A stretch of 64,000 nt of DNA from Pararge aegeria (lineage: Eukaryota; Arthropoda; Insecta; Lepidoptera; Nymphalidae): contig NC_053182.1 of assembly GCF_905163445.1 (NCBI RefSeq), forward strand, positions 3,410,001 to 3,474,000, read 5' to 3'. The notes beneath the pieces are model-generated. The model ran no database searches, was not told the origin of the DNA, and saw nothing but the letters and a program-made list of their open reading frames with translations. Made by a program: the position numbers and the translations under genes. Shown piece by piece: positions 52,676-62,589 of this stretch; position 1 is the stretch's first letter; the number at the start of each line of letters is the position of its first letter.

Positions 52676-52904
52676 CAAATGTGAGCAGAGTGGTGGAATC
52701 TAGCTCCATTCTGTACGTTCTCCTCTTATTAATTTACCATTATTTAGGACAGTTTGTTTGTTGTGACACAAGCATATTATGACTTGATGTACTTCAGGAC
52801 TGTCCTGGAACTCCCCTCCAGGGCAGTTCTTTTTGGTTTTGATACTAAGCACTATTAGGAAACCATGACTTTTTTTTTGCATTAAAAGTTGATTGTTGTG
52901 TAAG

Positions 52905-53160
52905 AAATAAATTCAAAATTCATAATTCATTTATTTCAAGTAGGCCTAATATAAGCACTTTTGAAACGTCAAGTCTGTCTGTTTGTACTCTACCACCGGG
53001 TCGGAAGGCAGATTCTACCGAGAAGAAGCCGACAAGAAACTCAGCATTTGCTCTTTTCCAACATCAACAATTTACATCTTAACATTCAATTTTCTATCTT
53101 GTGAGAGACGAAAGCGTAGCCGGATGCTTGCAAGCAACCTTGTCATTAAAAAAAGAAGAA
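52905..53160 (-). pseudogene. L-A LINE: ORF terminus and 3' UTR
   Basis: Left: ATTCAAAATTCATAATTCAT tail rc; then TTTCAAGTAGGCCTAATATA, AACGTCAAGTCTGTCTGTTT, GGAAGGCAGATTCTACCGAG, CAGCATTTGCTCTTTTCC. At the right end the minus strand encodes FNDKVACKHPATLSSLTR and a stop. Good match to 33.49-33.71 kb inverted. Confidence 0.85.
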
Positions 53161-53164
53161 AGAA

Positions 53165-54060
53165 AATATCTATATAAATAAAATCAAATCTCACAGCACT
53201 AGATAAATCGAATCGAATAAAACCTAACTTCTTTAATTACAAATAAAAACACAGAAAAGTTTGTGTACATGAAAATATGTAACGTTTGAATGCTTTTGGC
53301 ATTCAAACGCTTGTTAGTAGAACTTAAGTAGATGCCCATTACAAATATAGTACAAACTTGTATTTATGTAAATGAGGATTAAAGTTTTGAACCTATCAAC
53401 TGTCTTCGAAGCTCGAAGTCGGAACATTGCAGTCCATGTTACTTGCACAATGTAAAGTTTGAATTGACCTGTGCTACGACTAAAGTAACGACTTTAATTT
53501 TATAGCTACGAATTTCGTTTAGCAAAACGGTTGGAGTCTTACTTAAGTTAACTTTTTGTATAGTTGCATCGCCGACTCAAACGGTAAAAAATAAGAGCTT
53601 TTTATTTCACTACAAGTATGCCCTTCAGTGCAATCTCACTTTTTTTCATCTATAGGTATATTAATACGTGAAAAAAATACTTTGTACAACTTTTTACGAA
53701 AATTGCGAGGACAGAGGAGTATGAAATCACACACACTTATAGTTTATGTAGAGAAGGAGTACAGAATTCTTATATTTTTTTTAATAATTCATAATAAATA
53801 CAGTAGAACTTTAAAAAACACATTTTAGACACTACCGCGTATTATATGTACTCTGTTCTTAGTAATTTTTTAGATAACAATATGTTTGAAAAAAAGTAGG
53901 AAAAATTTTCATCACTGTCACTGTTAGTTAGTGCCTTGGCAAAATCTGTCAAAATCAAACTTCTTCTTCTTTTGAAAATAATCAAACTTATTATTACAAC
54001 TACTATAGTAATAGTAATGGAATAACCAAGCAGATGGGAAAAAATCCGCTATAAACAGAG
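53165..54060. other. No gene recognised; 11-base hairpin
   Basis: CGTTTGAATGC at 53283-53293 pairs with 53299-53309 around TTTTG. Otherwise AT-rich unique sequence. Confidence 0.4.
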
Positions 54061-54066
54061 CAACAG

Positions 54067-54290
54067 TTTTTTTTTTATTCCACTACAAGTTAGCCCTTGA
54101 CTGCAATCTCACCTGTTGGGATGATGAAGTGATACAGTCTCAGATGGTAGCGAGCTAACCTGTCAGGTTAACTCGACATCGTACCGGAACGCTACGATGT
54201 CGAGTTAACCTGACGTTAATCGTAGTGGTGCGTGATTGGATTCCAACACGCCCTCCCCAACTTTAAGTTGAAGTCACCGCCTTTTCAAAT
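54067..54290 (-). mobile_element. SINE S3 with inverted duplication
   Basis: TTTTTATTCCACTACAAGTT, AGCCCTTGACTGCAATCTCA, AGTCTCAGATGGTAGCGAGC, then a palindrome at 54162-54214 using CGACATCGTACCGGAACGCT, then GTGGTGCGTGATTGGATTCC. Confidence 0.75.
54162..54214. repeat. Perfect 22-base palindrome arms in SINE S3
   Basis: 54162-54183 is exactly complementary to 54193-54214 around CCGGAACGC. The arm combines GTCAGGTTAACTC and GACATCGTA, which are normally about 40-60 bases apart in S3. Confidence 0.9.
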
Positions 54291-54346
54291 CTGGCGGCAA
54301 ATCTATTTAATCAAAAAATTTTGAAAAAGGAAATTATTTTCAACAT

Positions 54347-54622
54347 TTGACGGCCGATTGGGGGGGGGGGGGGGGGGGGTAGTGGGCAACCCTGCTTTCT
54401 GAGTCATGGCCGTGGGTTCGATTCCCACATCTGGAAAATGTTTGTGTGATGAACATGAATGTTTTTCAGTGTCTGGATGCTTATTTGTATATTATAAGTA
54501 TTTATGTATATTATTCATAAAAATATTCATCAGTCATCTTAGTAACCATAACACAAGCTACGCTTACTTTGGGGCTAGATGGCGATGTGTGTATTGTCGT
54601 AGTATATTTATTTACTTATTTA
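54347..54622 (+). mobile_element. SINE S1 with a G20 run replacing the A-box
   Basis: GACGGCCGATT, then 20 G at 54360-54379, then TAGTGGGCAACCCTGC. Downstream normal: GGTTCGATTCC, GTTTTTCAGTGTCTGG, TTTGGGGCTAGATGGCGATG, ATTTATTTACTTATTT. The 83-codon frame over it is SINE sequence. Confidence 0.85.
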
Positions 54623-54639
54623 CATATGGATATTTGAAA

Positions 54640-54845
54640 ACTTCGCACAGCAATTAACAAGTGGAGTGTGCACGCATTAAGTCTGGCAGCAATTCGATGC
54701 CCGGACATGTTGACGGCGCGTTATTTACGAACGCAAGCCCCGGGGTTGATACTCCGAACATGCCGGAACCCGGCCCTTCCACACCGAGCTTGTCGATATG
54801 TAAGAGATGCCCCGAAAATGTTCGCGGAGAATTGTATACATGAAA
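54640..54845 (+). CDS. Possible diverged exon (unassigned, 60 codons)
   Basis: A GC-rich open frame ending at TGA 54841-54843 reads VECARIKSGSNSMPGHVDGA, continues with a proline/serine-rich part and SICKRCPENVRGELYT. It sits in AT-rich DNA and is not part of a recognised repeat. The alternative frame at 54668-55024 is longer but less protein-like. No splice context proven. Weak call. Confidence 0.15.
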
Positions 54846-54849
54846 GGCA

Positions 54850-55410
54850 TCTTTCCGTATCAGTTTGCTTTTACCCTTTGAATATGCGATTCCAATATTT
54901 GCACAAAGTAATGGCAGTGGGTAAAAATGTTTTCAAACGAGAATCCGCTCTCTGCAGGTTCAGAGGTACCTACATAACTCCACGGGTTTTCACATGCAGC
55001 TCACTGAAACGAGGTAGGCATTAGGTACTATATATTTTCAACCGAAACTCAATGGCTATGGGCCTGTAGCTTTGGCATAAGATATTTACGAAAGTTGAGT
55101 AGTTTTCGTATATCGAAACGCTATAGCGCTACAAAAATAGACTTTATGACGCTCGTTATAAAGTTGTACATGTAAATATGCAATGATATTTATTCCGCTG
55201 GAGTTGCAAGAACTAAAGCTAATTCAGGTGTTACAGTTATGCGATACTTGAAAGCGACTACGATTGCACTCTTCAAAATCTTGTAAATACAAAAAAAGTG
55301 ATAATAAAGCTTAGAGACAGAGTTAAGTAACGATATGAAGAGAACTATGTTCGGTGTATCTCTACATAATATATCAGACCATAATATGCACGCTAGCCAG
55401 AATTGGAGTA
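54850..55410. other. No gene recognised
   Basis: Unique sequence. No supported feature. Confidence 0.3.
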
Positions 55411-55414
55411 ATGT

Positions 55415-55444
55415 GGAGAGACTAAACCAGAGTTTAGTCTCTCC
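55415..55444. repeat. Perfect 13-base hairpin
   Basis: GGAGAGACTAAAC pairs exactly with GTTTAGTCTCTCC around CAGA. Confidence 0.85.
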
Positions 55445-55604
55445 CTTATTAATAAATCTGACGTTTATTAATAAATCGTCGTAAGTTCACAAATGCAGTG
55501 TTGTGTCACACTTTAACTGACGCTACAACTTAAATGTCACAACATGACATAACACTGCGTAACTGCTTCAGCGCTACACCATTTTTTATTTATAAGAGAG
55601 TCTT

Positions 55605-55815
55605 AGCCTTATTCATTAACGTGGCATAACGTCCGAATAGTTATGGAAGGTTTTGACATATTTTAACTACAGAACCTTTCAAATGTTTGAGCGTGACAAA
55701 GCACAGCTATACCACTCCAACGATACACCATTAATAAGGAAGCGATGGTCAGATCAATAGACGTGGCATAACGTCCAAAGAGTTGCGCAGTGTTTTGTCA
55801 CTATCAACTGATTCC
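55605..55815. repeat. Repeat with duplicated GTGGCATAACGTCC
   Basis: ACGTGGCATAACGTCC occurs at 55620 and 55761, each followed by AGTT and a GTTTTGNCA block within about 30 bases. Related to 955-1075. Probably a decayed element with repeated ends. Confidence 0.5.
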
Positions 55816-55819
55816 GACG

Positions 55820-57790
55820 GTATGTAATATTTAACAATGATGCGCTAAATCTTGTTCATATTAGACATCGCACAATATGTCTGATCGACCTGAAGTTGGC
55901 TCTCCGTTCACGCATGTACCAAGTGCGATGTCAAGTTTGGAATTTGAAAAAAAGCTATAACCACTCGTGACTTATGTTAGCCTAGTCAACTTAAAACAGC
56001 GCGTTGGTACTGTGCTAAGTTAAAAAAAAATATCTTTCGTAGAATAACTACGTTTGTAGATAAAATGTCACTTACAATAGAAAAGGTATTTAATACATTG
56101 AAAGTTTTAAACGCATTATCTAGTTAAATAAATTTTATTTAAATATCACAAAAAAATAATCTAATTCCATTATTAAAGAAATGGACATAATAAACATAAT
56201 TAAATTACGAATACGAATACACTCATTATCGGACAACCTAGTTTCACACAACATTAAAATTTGAGATTTTTGTACAAACGAATCAATTAAATCACTAGAA
56301 TAAGCACACTATGGAAAGTGTACACTGACAAACTTTATAGCTAACTTCAGGGTGTCGGTTTTTGAGACGGTGTGCGCGCATCGTAAAAATTTACTCTCAT
56401 TATTTTCCCTAACGCTTAACTAACGTAACTTCAAAAGGAATAACGAATGTGCGTCCAGCTTTAGGCCAAGCTCCATAACGATTATCGTAGTTCCAGTTAG
56501 TAAGTAGATTAGTTGTAACGAAGGGCACTGCCCACTAATGCAGCCTTACTTATAAAGACAGATGACCACTCCCATTTTGGCGTTACGTTTCGCTGGAACG
56601 AGGTTAAAAGGGTTTTTAGAGCAATAATTAATTGGGGTGTCCATTTTGGGGAATAACGTTGTACTTTGTCGGCGTTTGTTGGATGATGATAAGACTATTT
56701 TGCCGGCGGAATTTCATTTACCAGAACGATGCGGACGGTAAACGATACGTCTGCGAATACACATCCCCTTTGAAATTAAAATTTATAATTTTGAATAGAA
56801 AATGTGCTTAATGTCGTCTGTCCAACTCGTAAGGGCGCTGCGGTTTACCAGTGCGGGGCCTTAATAGGAAGGATAAATAATTTTGATTTTACGCCGCCTT
56901 TATTAATGCGTATTTTAGAAGTTCTGCGTGGTGTATGAAGAATAAAACCCTGTTAAAAACTTTATCCTTGCTTCGCTATTAAAAAAAGTAAATAAACAAC
57001 TTTGCAATGAATGCCAAACTTGATAATGTATGGGACCACACTTGACGTACGGCCTGTAGTGTGTCGAAAGCCCCTTATATTAAAGTCGGCACGATATAAA
57101 TTTGCTATGGGTACTACTTTTAAAATGTATGGAAAACTGGATACATTTCACCGGAACAATATTTTTATTAGTCTTTGTATCATAGTACCACTACAGAACA
57201 CAATATTTATGTGTTATGACTTGTATGAAATTTAATGTTATAATGTATATGAAAGATAACATATATTTCATACATTTGTGTCTGTTTAAGGCATCCATAA
57301 TTATACAAAATTACTTAGTAGATTTGGCCCTGCCGTAGGTACTAACTAGATGTGAAATAAAACATTATAATAGTATAACATTATAGAAAATAAATATTTA
57401 TTGTATGGCAATAACAATTTATAATAAATTACCAAAAAAATGTACATTACCTCTGCCTAAATTCAACATAAAAACTACAGAATGGCTTATGCTTCATCAG
57501 TTTTATTCAGTACTGTTATCGACATTATCTATAATTAATTTTAGGTTTAAATTATGTGTTTATTGTGATATTTTGGTTTAATGTATATTATTTTAAGTTG
57601 AGGTAATTAGACATTATTATTTGATTTGACAACATGTATAAATCTAAGTTTTCTGGCATATAGCGATTATTACTTTAAAATGGAAAACAATTTTTATATT
57701 TGCATGCCATAAAATGGCAGGTTGTATTACGGAACATGTTATATTATATTGAGCAAATTTGATACCCAGCAAATTCATGGAAAAAAGAAT
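55820..57790. other. No gene recognised; long unique AT-rich stretch
   Basis: No exon, RNA gene or known repeat recognised. CCCATTTTGGCGTTACG near 56572 is a further CATTTTGGCG motif. Short frames (57011-57235) are without motif. Confidence 0.35.
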
Positions 57791-57795
57791 TAAAA

Positions 57796-57930
57796 ATAAA
57801 TAAATAAATATATTGCGACAATACACACATCGCCATCTAGCCCCAAGCAAACGAAGCTTGTGTTATGTGTACTGAGATAACTGCTGAATATTTAATAAAT
57901 GAATACTGAGATAAATGCTGAATAATACTT
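57796..57930 (-). mobile_element. SINE S1, 5'-truncated with internal repeat
   Basis: AAATAAATAAATATATTGCG tail rc, CGCCATCTAGCCCCAAGC, then ACTGAGATAACTGCTGAATA repeated 33 bases later as ACTGAGATAAATGCTGAATA. Confidence 0.8.
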
Positions 57931-57961
57931 AGAGCCTGGAAACTTTTATTCCTGAGAAGTA

Positions 57962-57990
57962 AAATTACAATACATTTAGTATTGTAATTT
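57962..57990. repeat. 12-base hairpin
   Basis: AAATTACAATAC pairs with GTATTGTAATTT around ATTTA. Confidence 0.8.
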
Positions 57991-58164
57991 TTAAAACATT
58001 ATCTTTTGAAAAACCTTAATCAACGTTAAAAATTATATTTACGAACATTTTCCACTCGCTGATTGTAAGAATAATTCAAGATCGCAACCGCCCATCGCTC
58101 CCGTGTCGCTTCCCATCCCAACACATGCGGGCGCGTAAATAACTCAATGTACGCTTTAATTATG

Positions 58165-58360
58165 TTGAGTGATCTTGTATAGAGTGTATAAAACCCTCCG
58201 CGCCGCCATCCCGTCCGTGAACCCGTGATAAGTGTTTGAATTTGGAACGTAGTAATTTGTGGCGACAAGATTTTTTCTCGTGTCGTCACGGTTTATACTC
58301 TGTGGTAAACATTTTACATATTCGTTAGGGGGTACGGAATTGGCGTGAATCGTTTACTCG
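58165..58360 (+). repeat. Direct duplication with 548-base offset, copy 1
   Basis: TTGAGTGATCTTGTATAGAG, GCGCCGCCATCCCGTC, AGTGTTTGAATTTGGAACG and GTGGTAAACATTTTACATAT reappear in the same order at 58713 onward. It includes TGTATAAAACCC, a TATA-like word. An 87-codon minus frame overlaps it but the second copy does not preserve it. Confidence 0.7.
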
Positions 58361-58489
58361 TGAAATGATCGGGTTACTTGTATCTATTACTACTGGCTTG
58401 TTGCATAGATTATTTTTGTATTTAGCAACGCACCCCGTGAAGACATTACAATTGCCCAATTCGTCTCCCCGGGGCTATTAAAAGAATTC

Positions 58490-58705
58490 AACAACAAGTA
58501 ATAATTACAAAAAATAAAATTAAATTAAAACATAAAAATAAGCTATATAAAATTAAGAATTAATAAAAAATAATAATAACAATAACCAAAGATTCAATAA
58601 TAATAGAAACAAAACATTCAAACATATAATTATTATCTTAGATCACCACACTCTAATAACATTTTAAATTGTTTTTGGAGCACTTAACATTCTATATGGC
58701 TTTTA
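58490..58705. other. AT-rich spacer between the duplicated units
   Basis: Very A-rich (AAAATAAAATTAAATTAAAA). No feature is supported. Confidence 0.4.
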
Positions 58706-58712
58706 CCTTACA

Positions 58713-58915
58713 TTGAGTGTTCTTGTATAAAATGCATAATAACCTCCAGCGTGCCGCCATCCCATCTGTAAATACGGAAAAAGTGTTTGAATTTGGAACC
58801 GAGTACTTTATGGCTACAAGTTTTTTTTAAATTTTTGCCTGCATTTTATAGTATATGGTAAACTCGTAACATATTATATACCGGGTTAACTGAATGCTGG
58901 CGTTCACGAAGTAGT
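58713..58915 (+). repeat. Direct duplication with 548-base offset, copy 2
   Basis: TTGAGTGTTCTTGTATAAAA, GCGTGCCGCCATCCCATC, AAGTGTTTGAATTTGGAACC, TGGTAAACTCGTAACATAT. More diverged and more AT-rich than copy 1. Confidence 0.7.
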
Positions 58916-58919
58916 GTCT

Positions 58920-59390
58920 TTCAATATTGGATGTTTGTTTCCGGGTCCACTACAAGAACAAAGTACAACTAAAGACGACAAAAACGAAAAAATAGTAGGT
59001 ACGACTTAAAGCTTTTCGTCATTGGTCGTACGTTTTTACTTCATCTTTATTTAATTTTATCTTTAAATAGATTAAAAAACCTATTACATTTTTTTTAAAC
59101 AATTCTCTTCTCAGGTTTCTAGCCTTTTTAAACCTTTCTCCGTAGCATTTAATATTACTTTGTTCTAGGCTCCAGTTGGACTCCAGCTACAGTTCCGTTT
59201 CAACTGTACTGCAATTAAAAACTCGTGCTTTGTGCGTGTCGACTATATGCATTCCGGATCGAGTTTTATCCGTACGGGATTGCAACACCGGACTTCGTGT
59301 ATTCGTAGCCTTATACGAAGCTGAATAGTTTCCGATCGAAGTCTATTCCAAATTCAAACTTGCAGAATAGTATATTATTGTAGAGACTTT
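58920..59390. other. No gene recognised
   Basis: Unique sequence. No supported feature. Confidence 0.3.
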
Positions 59391-59394
59391 AGTA

Positions 59395-59475
59395 TTATGG
59401 AGTTTTTTGTGACAGAGCTCTTCCGGGGAAGTACGACAGCCATGCTTCTTAAAGCATTAAAGCAGCGTTATTGCT
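59395..59475 (-). repeat. Fragment shared with 10.5 kb L-B end
   Basis: GAGTTTTTTGTGACAGAGCT, CGACAGCCATGCTTCTTAAA and AAAGCAGCGTTATTGC parallel GAGCTTTTTGTGATAGAGCT, CCGCCATGCTT and AAGAAGCACTGCTG at 10.49-10.56 kb. Confidence 0.5.
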
Positions 59476-59489
59476 ATTTTGTCTTATCA

Positions 59490-59690
59490 TTTCCGAATTT
59501 TCTCTGGTCTGGTCTGGTGGGAAGCTTCGGCCGTGGCTAGTTACCAATGTACCGATAAAGACGCTAGAGACGTAAAATGTCGCGTAGAAACAGATTATTT
59601 TATAACTGCCATACGCAGATTACACCGATTAAAAAAAAATGTGTTCCGGTCTGAAGAGCGTGGTTGCCGGTGCAAATGTCATTGAGGTAT
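59490..59690 (+). mobile_element. SINE S3 fragment followed by family E fragment
   Basis: TTTCTCTGGTCTGGTCTGG, GCTTCGGCCGTGGCTAGTTA, TACCGATAAAGACGCTAGAG, GTCGCGTAGAAACAG (S3), then GTGTTCCGGTCTGAAGAGCG and GGTTGCCGGTG (family E). Confidence 0.65.
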
Positions 59691-59694
59691 TATA

Positions 59695-60080
59695 CTTGGA
59701 TTATGAGCCAATAAGATCCAAATTACGAGAGATTTTGTTGAAGTTTTAATTTATAGTATGTTTTACCTTCGAATGCATTAATAAAAGCTTCTATCACCGA
59801 CGTAAGAATATCAGAACCCTCATTCAGCCTTGGATGCAGTGCATTGTGTCCAAAAATTGTGAAAACGCCCCGCGCTAGGCTCGCTTTACCCCCGCGGAAT
59901 GTTTATAGCTCACAAACTTTTCCCTATTTTCCCATTTTATGAAACATTACAGGTAAAATAATTACCTGCAACTGCTAAATGTTATAAAGTAACTAACCGC
60001 TTGATGCTTCAATATTCAAAATTAGAAGCAAAAATAAACTTGCAGTGCATTATACTAGACTATTCAAAATAAGTAATTAA
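59695..60080. other. No gene recognised
   Basis: Unique sequence. No supported feature. Confidence 0.3.
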
Positions 60081-60084
60081 TTTA

Positions 60085-60467
60085 AAGGAAATTGTATACA
60101 ATTTTATAATAAACTACCAGTTGATATCTCGGAGATGTCTCTGAAAAAGTTCAAAGTTTATACTATACGTAAGCTTAAAGAAAAGTCCTAAGGACTACGC
60201 CAACGATATAAATGCTTGGGTGTAATTTATTGCTCTAACCAGGATGGTTCTTTAATTGTTTTAAATGACAATGTGAGGTGGTGATAACAAAAAAAAACAA
60301 CCGGCTTAGTTTGTTGTGGGCTTGTTCTTAGACCAGGGCGCGTTTGGAACCCTCGTAGCTTTAGTTTTAAGTTGACGAATTAACGCACTTCTACGTCAAT
60401 TTTACATGTAATGTACCATTCAAAAGTGCCCTATGTGCCTATTCGAATAAAAAACTTTGACTTTGAA
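60085..60467 (+). pseudogene. L-B LINE: RT ORF C-terminus plus complete 3' UTR
   Basis: The plus strand encodes KLPVDISEMSLKKFKVYTIR then KLKEKS, a stop or frameshift, and YANDINAW-like residues in another frame; this is the end of a CR1/Jockey-like ORF2. UTR blocks: GGTGATAACAAAAAAAAACA, GACCAGGGCGCGTTTGGAAC, CTCGTAGCTTTAGTTTTAAG, TTTTACATGTAATGTACC, CTATTCGAATAAAAAACTTT and tail GACTTTGA. Best reference copy for L-B. Confidence 0.8.
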
Positions 60468-60702
60468 AAGCGGTCGTGTACACGGATTCTGTATATAAAA
60501 TGGTTAATGTAGTTTTATTAGGTAAATGAGGTGAGATATTAGTCCATTAGAATGTCGCGAAGGAAATGCACTTGACGCGGACAGATCGTCGCCGTTAGTG
60601 TCCCCAGCGCGCAGTGCAGCGCTAGACAAAGGAAAGGGGCCAGTGTATAAATCGCGCGCATTTGTTACCCCGATATCAATGTATGGAAATTAGACGGCTT
60701 AC

Positions 60703-61028
60703 GACCTCAGTGGCGCAGTGGTGTGTTGTTCGTGGTCCCGGGTTCCCGCCACGGGCAGTTTAGGAATTAATTTATAATTTTTCTCTGGTCTTTTCTAGTG
60801 GGAGGCTTCGATTGTGGCTAGTTATCACCCCACTGACAACGACGTGCCGCTAATCGATTAAGCGTTCCGGTACGTTGTTGCGTAGACAGAAATTACGGGT
60901 ATGGGTTGAATATAACAGCCAAACCCCTTAAAAAGACCGCTAACATTTTAGACTGAATCATATCTTACCACCAGGTGAGATTGCAGCCAAGGGCTAACTT
61001 GTATTGGAGTTTAAAAAATAATAAAAAT
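60703..61028 (+). mobile_element. SINE S3, full length
   Basis: CGACCTCAGTGGCGCAGTGG head, CCCGGGTTCCCGCCACGGGC (B-box region), TTTTCTCTGGTCTTTTC, GACGTGCCGCTAATCGATTA, CGTTCCGGTACGTTG, CACCAGGTGAGATTGCAGCC and GGGCTAACTTGTATTGGAGT then an A-rich tail. Confidence 0.9.
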
Positions 61029-61044
61029 TAAAAAAAAATTTAGG

Positions 61045-61505
61045 ATTCCATTCGTAACGGCCTCTTTGGTCTAGTATTGTTAAACTATGGATCACGAGCT
61101 CCTGGGTTCGAATCCCGGGACGGGAATTGTTTGGTATTTTTCCTAACAATTCCCGTCCCGGGATTCGTACCCAGGAGCTCGTGATCCATAGTATTCCATT
61201 CGTAACGGCCTCTTTGGTCTAGTATTGTTAAACTATGGATCACGAGCTCCTGGGTTCGAATTCCGGGACGGGAATTGTTTGGTATTTTTCCTAACAATTT
61301 CGCTAATTTCGTAAGTCTACCCCCGTGCTTTGGAGAACACGTTAAAGCCCTGTTCCCTGTTATTATCGCTAACTAGTGAAAATAATCGTTAAAGCCCACC
61401 AAGCCGCATTGGAGCAACGTGGTGGTCATCTGCTCTAAAACTGTCTCTCTTATGGGAGAGAAGGCCTGTTCGCTGCAGTGGGACGTTTATAGGCTACGGA
61501 TGTAC
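61045..61505 (+). mobile_element. SINE S4 with forward-reverse-forward head
   Basis: ATTCCATTCGTAACGGCCTC opens at 61045 and again at 61193 (offset 148). Between them lies an inverted copy of the head. The remaining body CCGTGCTTTGGAGAACACGT, TTGGAGCAACGTGGTGG and CTCTCTTATGGGAGAGAAGG continues to about 61500. Heads carry CTCCTGGGTTCGAATCCCGG. Confidence 0.9.
61084..61192. repeat. 48-base inverted repeat (47/48 paired)
   Basis: 61084-61131 pairs with 61145-61192 with one mismatch (T-A/A inside the B box) around a 13-base loop (TGGTATTTTTCCT). The right arm is the inverse S4 head. Confidence 0.95.
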
Positions 61506-61633
61506 TTAAGAAGGAAAGCTTATAATTTTTCCAAGGCCGTGCTCAAGGATTCAAGAGACTCTGAGGACTAGAGGGTACAGGTCTCTCTCTCATAGGAGAC
61601 ACGGTAGGGCGCACATAACATATAAAAGTTGGA

Positions 61634-61706
61634 GGTGCGTGCTGGGATTCGAACTCGGGCCCTGGAATTGAAGTCGAAGTCCTAGCCACTGGGCTATCAC
61701 CGCTCT
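61634..61706 (-). mobile_element. SINE S2 head fragment
   Basis: GAGGTGCGTGCTGGGATTCG, AACTCGGGCCCTGGAATTGA and GGGCTATCACCGCTC are the rc of the S2 head. No body. Confidence 0.8.
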
Positions 61707-61709
61707 GGT

Positions 61710-62180
61710 ACATAGTGTATCTAAAACACTATAACAAGTTTTCTTTTAAAATATACAATGAAAAGATATTTAGTTAGTTTTTAGTTTCAGTAACAAAGGT
61801 AGGCATCCAAATTGAGATGTAAATATATCATGAACGCGGGAAGATCTTCCGCGCTTCCGATTTTTTAGCTCCCTACGAAAGACTCTGTACGTTAAAACCT
61901 CAGAGGATTCGTTATATTAGGCTTCTATTAAAGCATGCACGTTTTATTTCGCTTTACATTTCACATATTTTCTTATTATATAGAAGCCGTTGCGAAAATG
62001 ATGATTGTTTAAAGTTTTACCGCTTCGTCTGTTTATTTTTTATCTTGGCTCTCAAATTGATGAACCAATTTTTATGTGATGTTTTGCGTTACGTACCCGT
62101 TACTTTAAGATAGGTTTCAGATTATTTTAAAGCCTCTAGACCTCAAGGAAACGATGCAATCGTTTTTATATTATCTTTAT
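61710..62180. other. No gene recognised
   Basis: Unique sequence. No supported feature. Confidence 0.3.
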
Positions 62181-62181
62181 C

Positions 62182-62313
62182 GACGGCCGATAGGCGCATT
62201 GGACAGCGAGTCCAAGGTTATGGGCTCGATTCCCATTACTGGAAAAATGTTTGTGTGACAGCATAAATGTTTTTCAGTGTCTGGGTGTTTATCTGTATTT
62301 TATAAGTATTTAT
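62182..62313 (+). mobile_element. SINE S1, 5' half
   Basis: GACGGCCGATAGGCGCATTG, GGGCTCGATTCCCATTACTG, GTTTTTCAGTGTCTGGGTG, TATAAGTATTTATA. The continuation is at 62465-62586 after a LINE insertion. Confidence 0.85.
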
Positions 62314-62464
62314 AAATGAATGAATGAATACACTTTTATTACACACCACAAAAAGGACAAAAAAAAGAAAGTATAACAAAACAACGTATACAATTTGGCG
62401 GCCTTATTGCTTGATAGGAATTTCTTCCAGGCAACCAATGGCTAAGAAAACAAATACAGAAAAT
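62314..62464 (-). mobile_element. L-C LINE 3' UTR nested in S1
   Basis: ATGAATGAATGAATACACTT tail rc, ACACACCACAAAAAGGAC, TTGGCGGCCTTATTGCTTGA, TTTCTTCCAGGCAACCAATG. It begins with the (ATTC)n terminus directly at the S1 break, as expected for target-primed insertion. Confidence 0.8.
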
Positions 62465-62586
62465 AGTTTATGTATATTATTCATAAAAATATTCAGATAT
62501 CTTAGTACCCATAATACATCTAGCCCCAAGCTTACTTTGGGGCTAGATGGCAGGTGTGTATTTATTAAGTTATATTATTTTATTTA
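62465..62586 (+). mobile_element. SINE S1, 3' half with a small inverted duplication
   Basis: TTTATGTATATTATTCATAA, ATCTTAGTACCCATAATA, then CATCTAGCCCCAA (62517-62529) facing TTGGGGCTAGATG (62537-62549). The left arm replaces the usual CACAAGCTACG, so it is an inverted copy of the right arm. Confidence 0.85.
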
Positions 62587-62589
62587 AGC

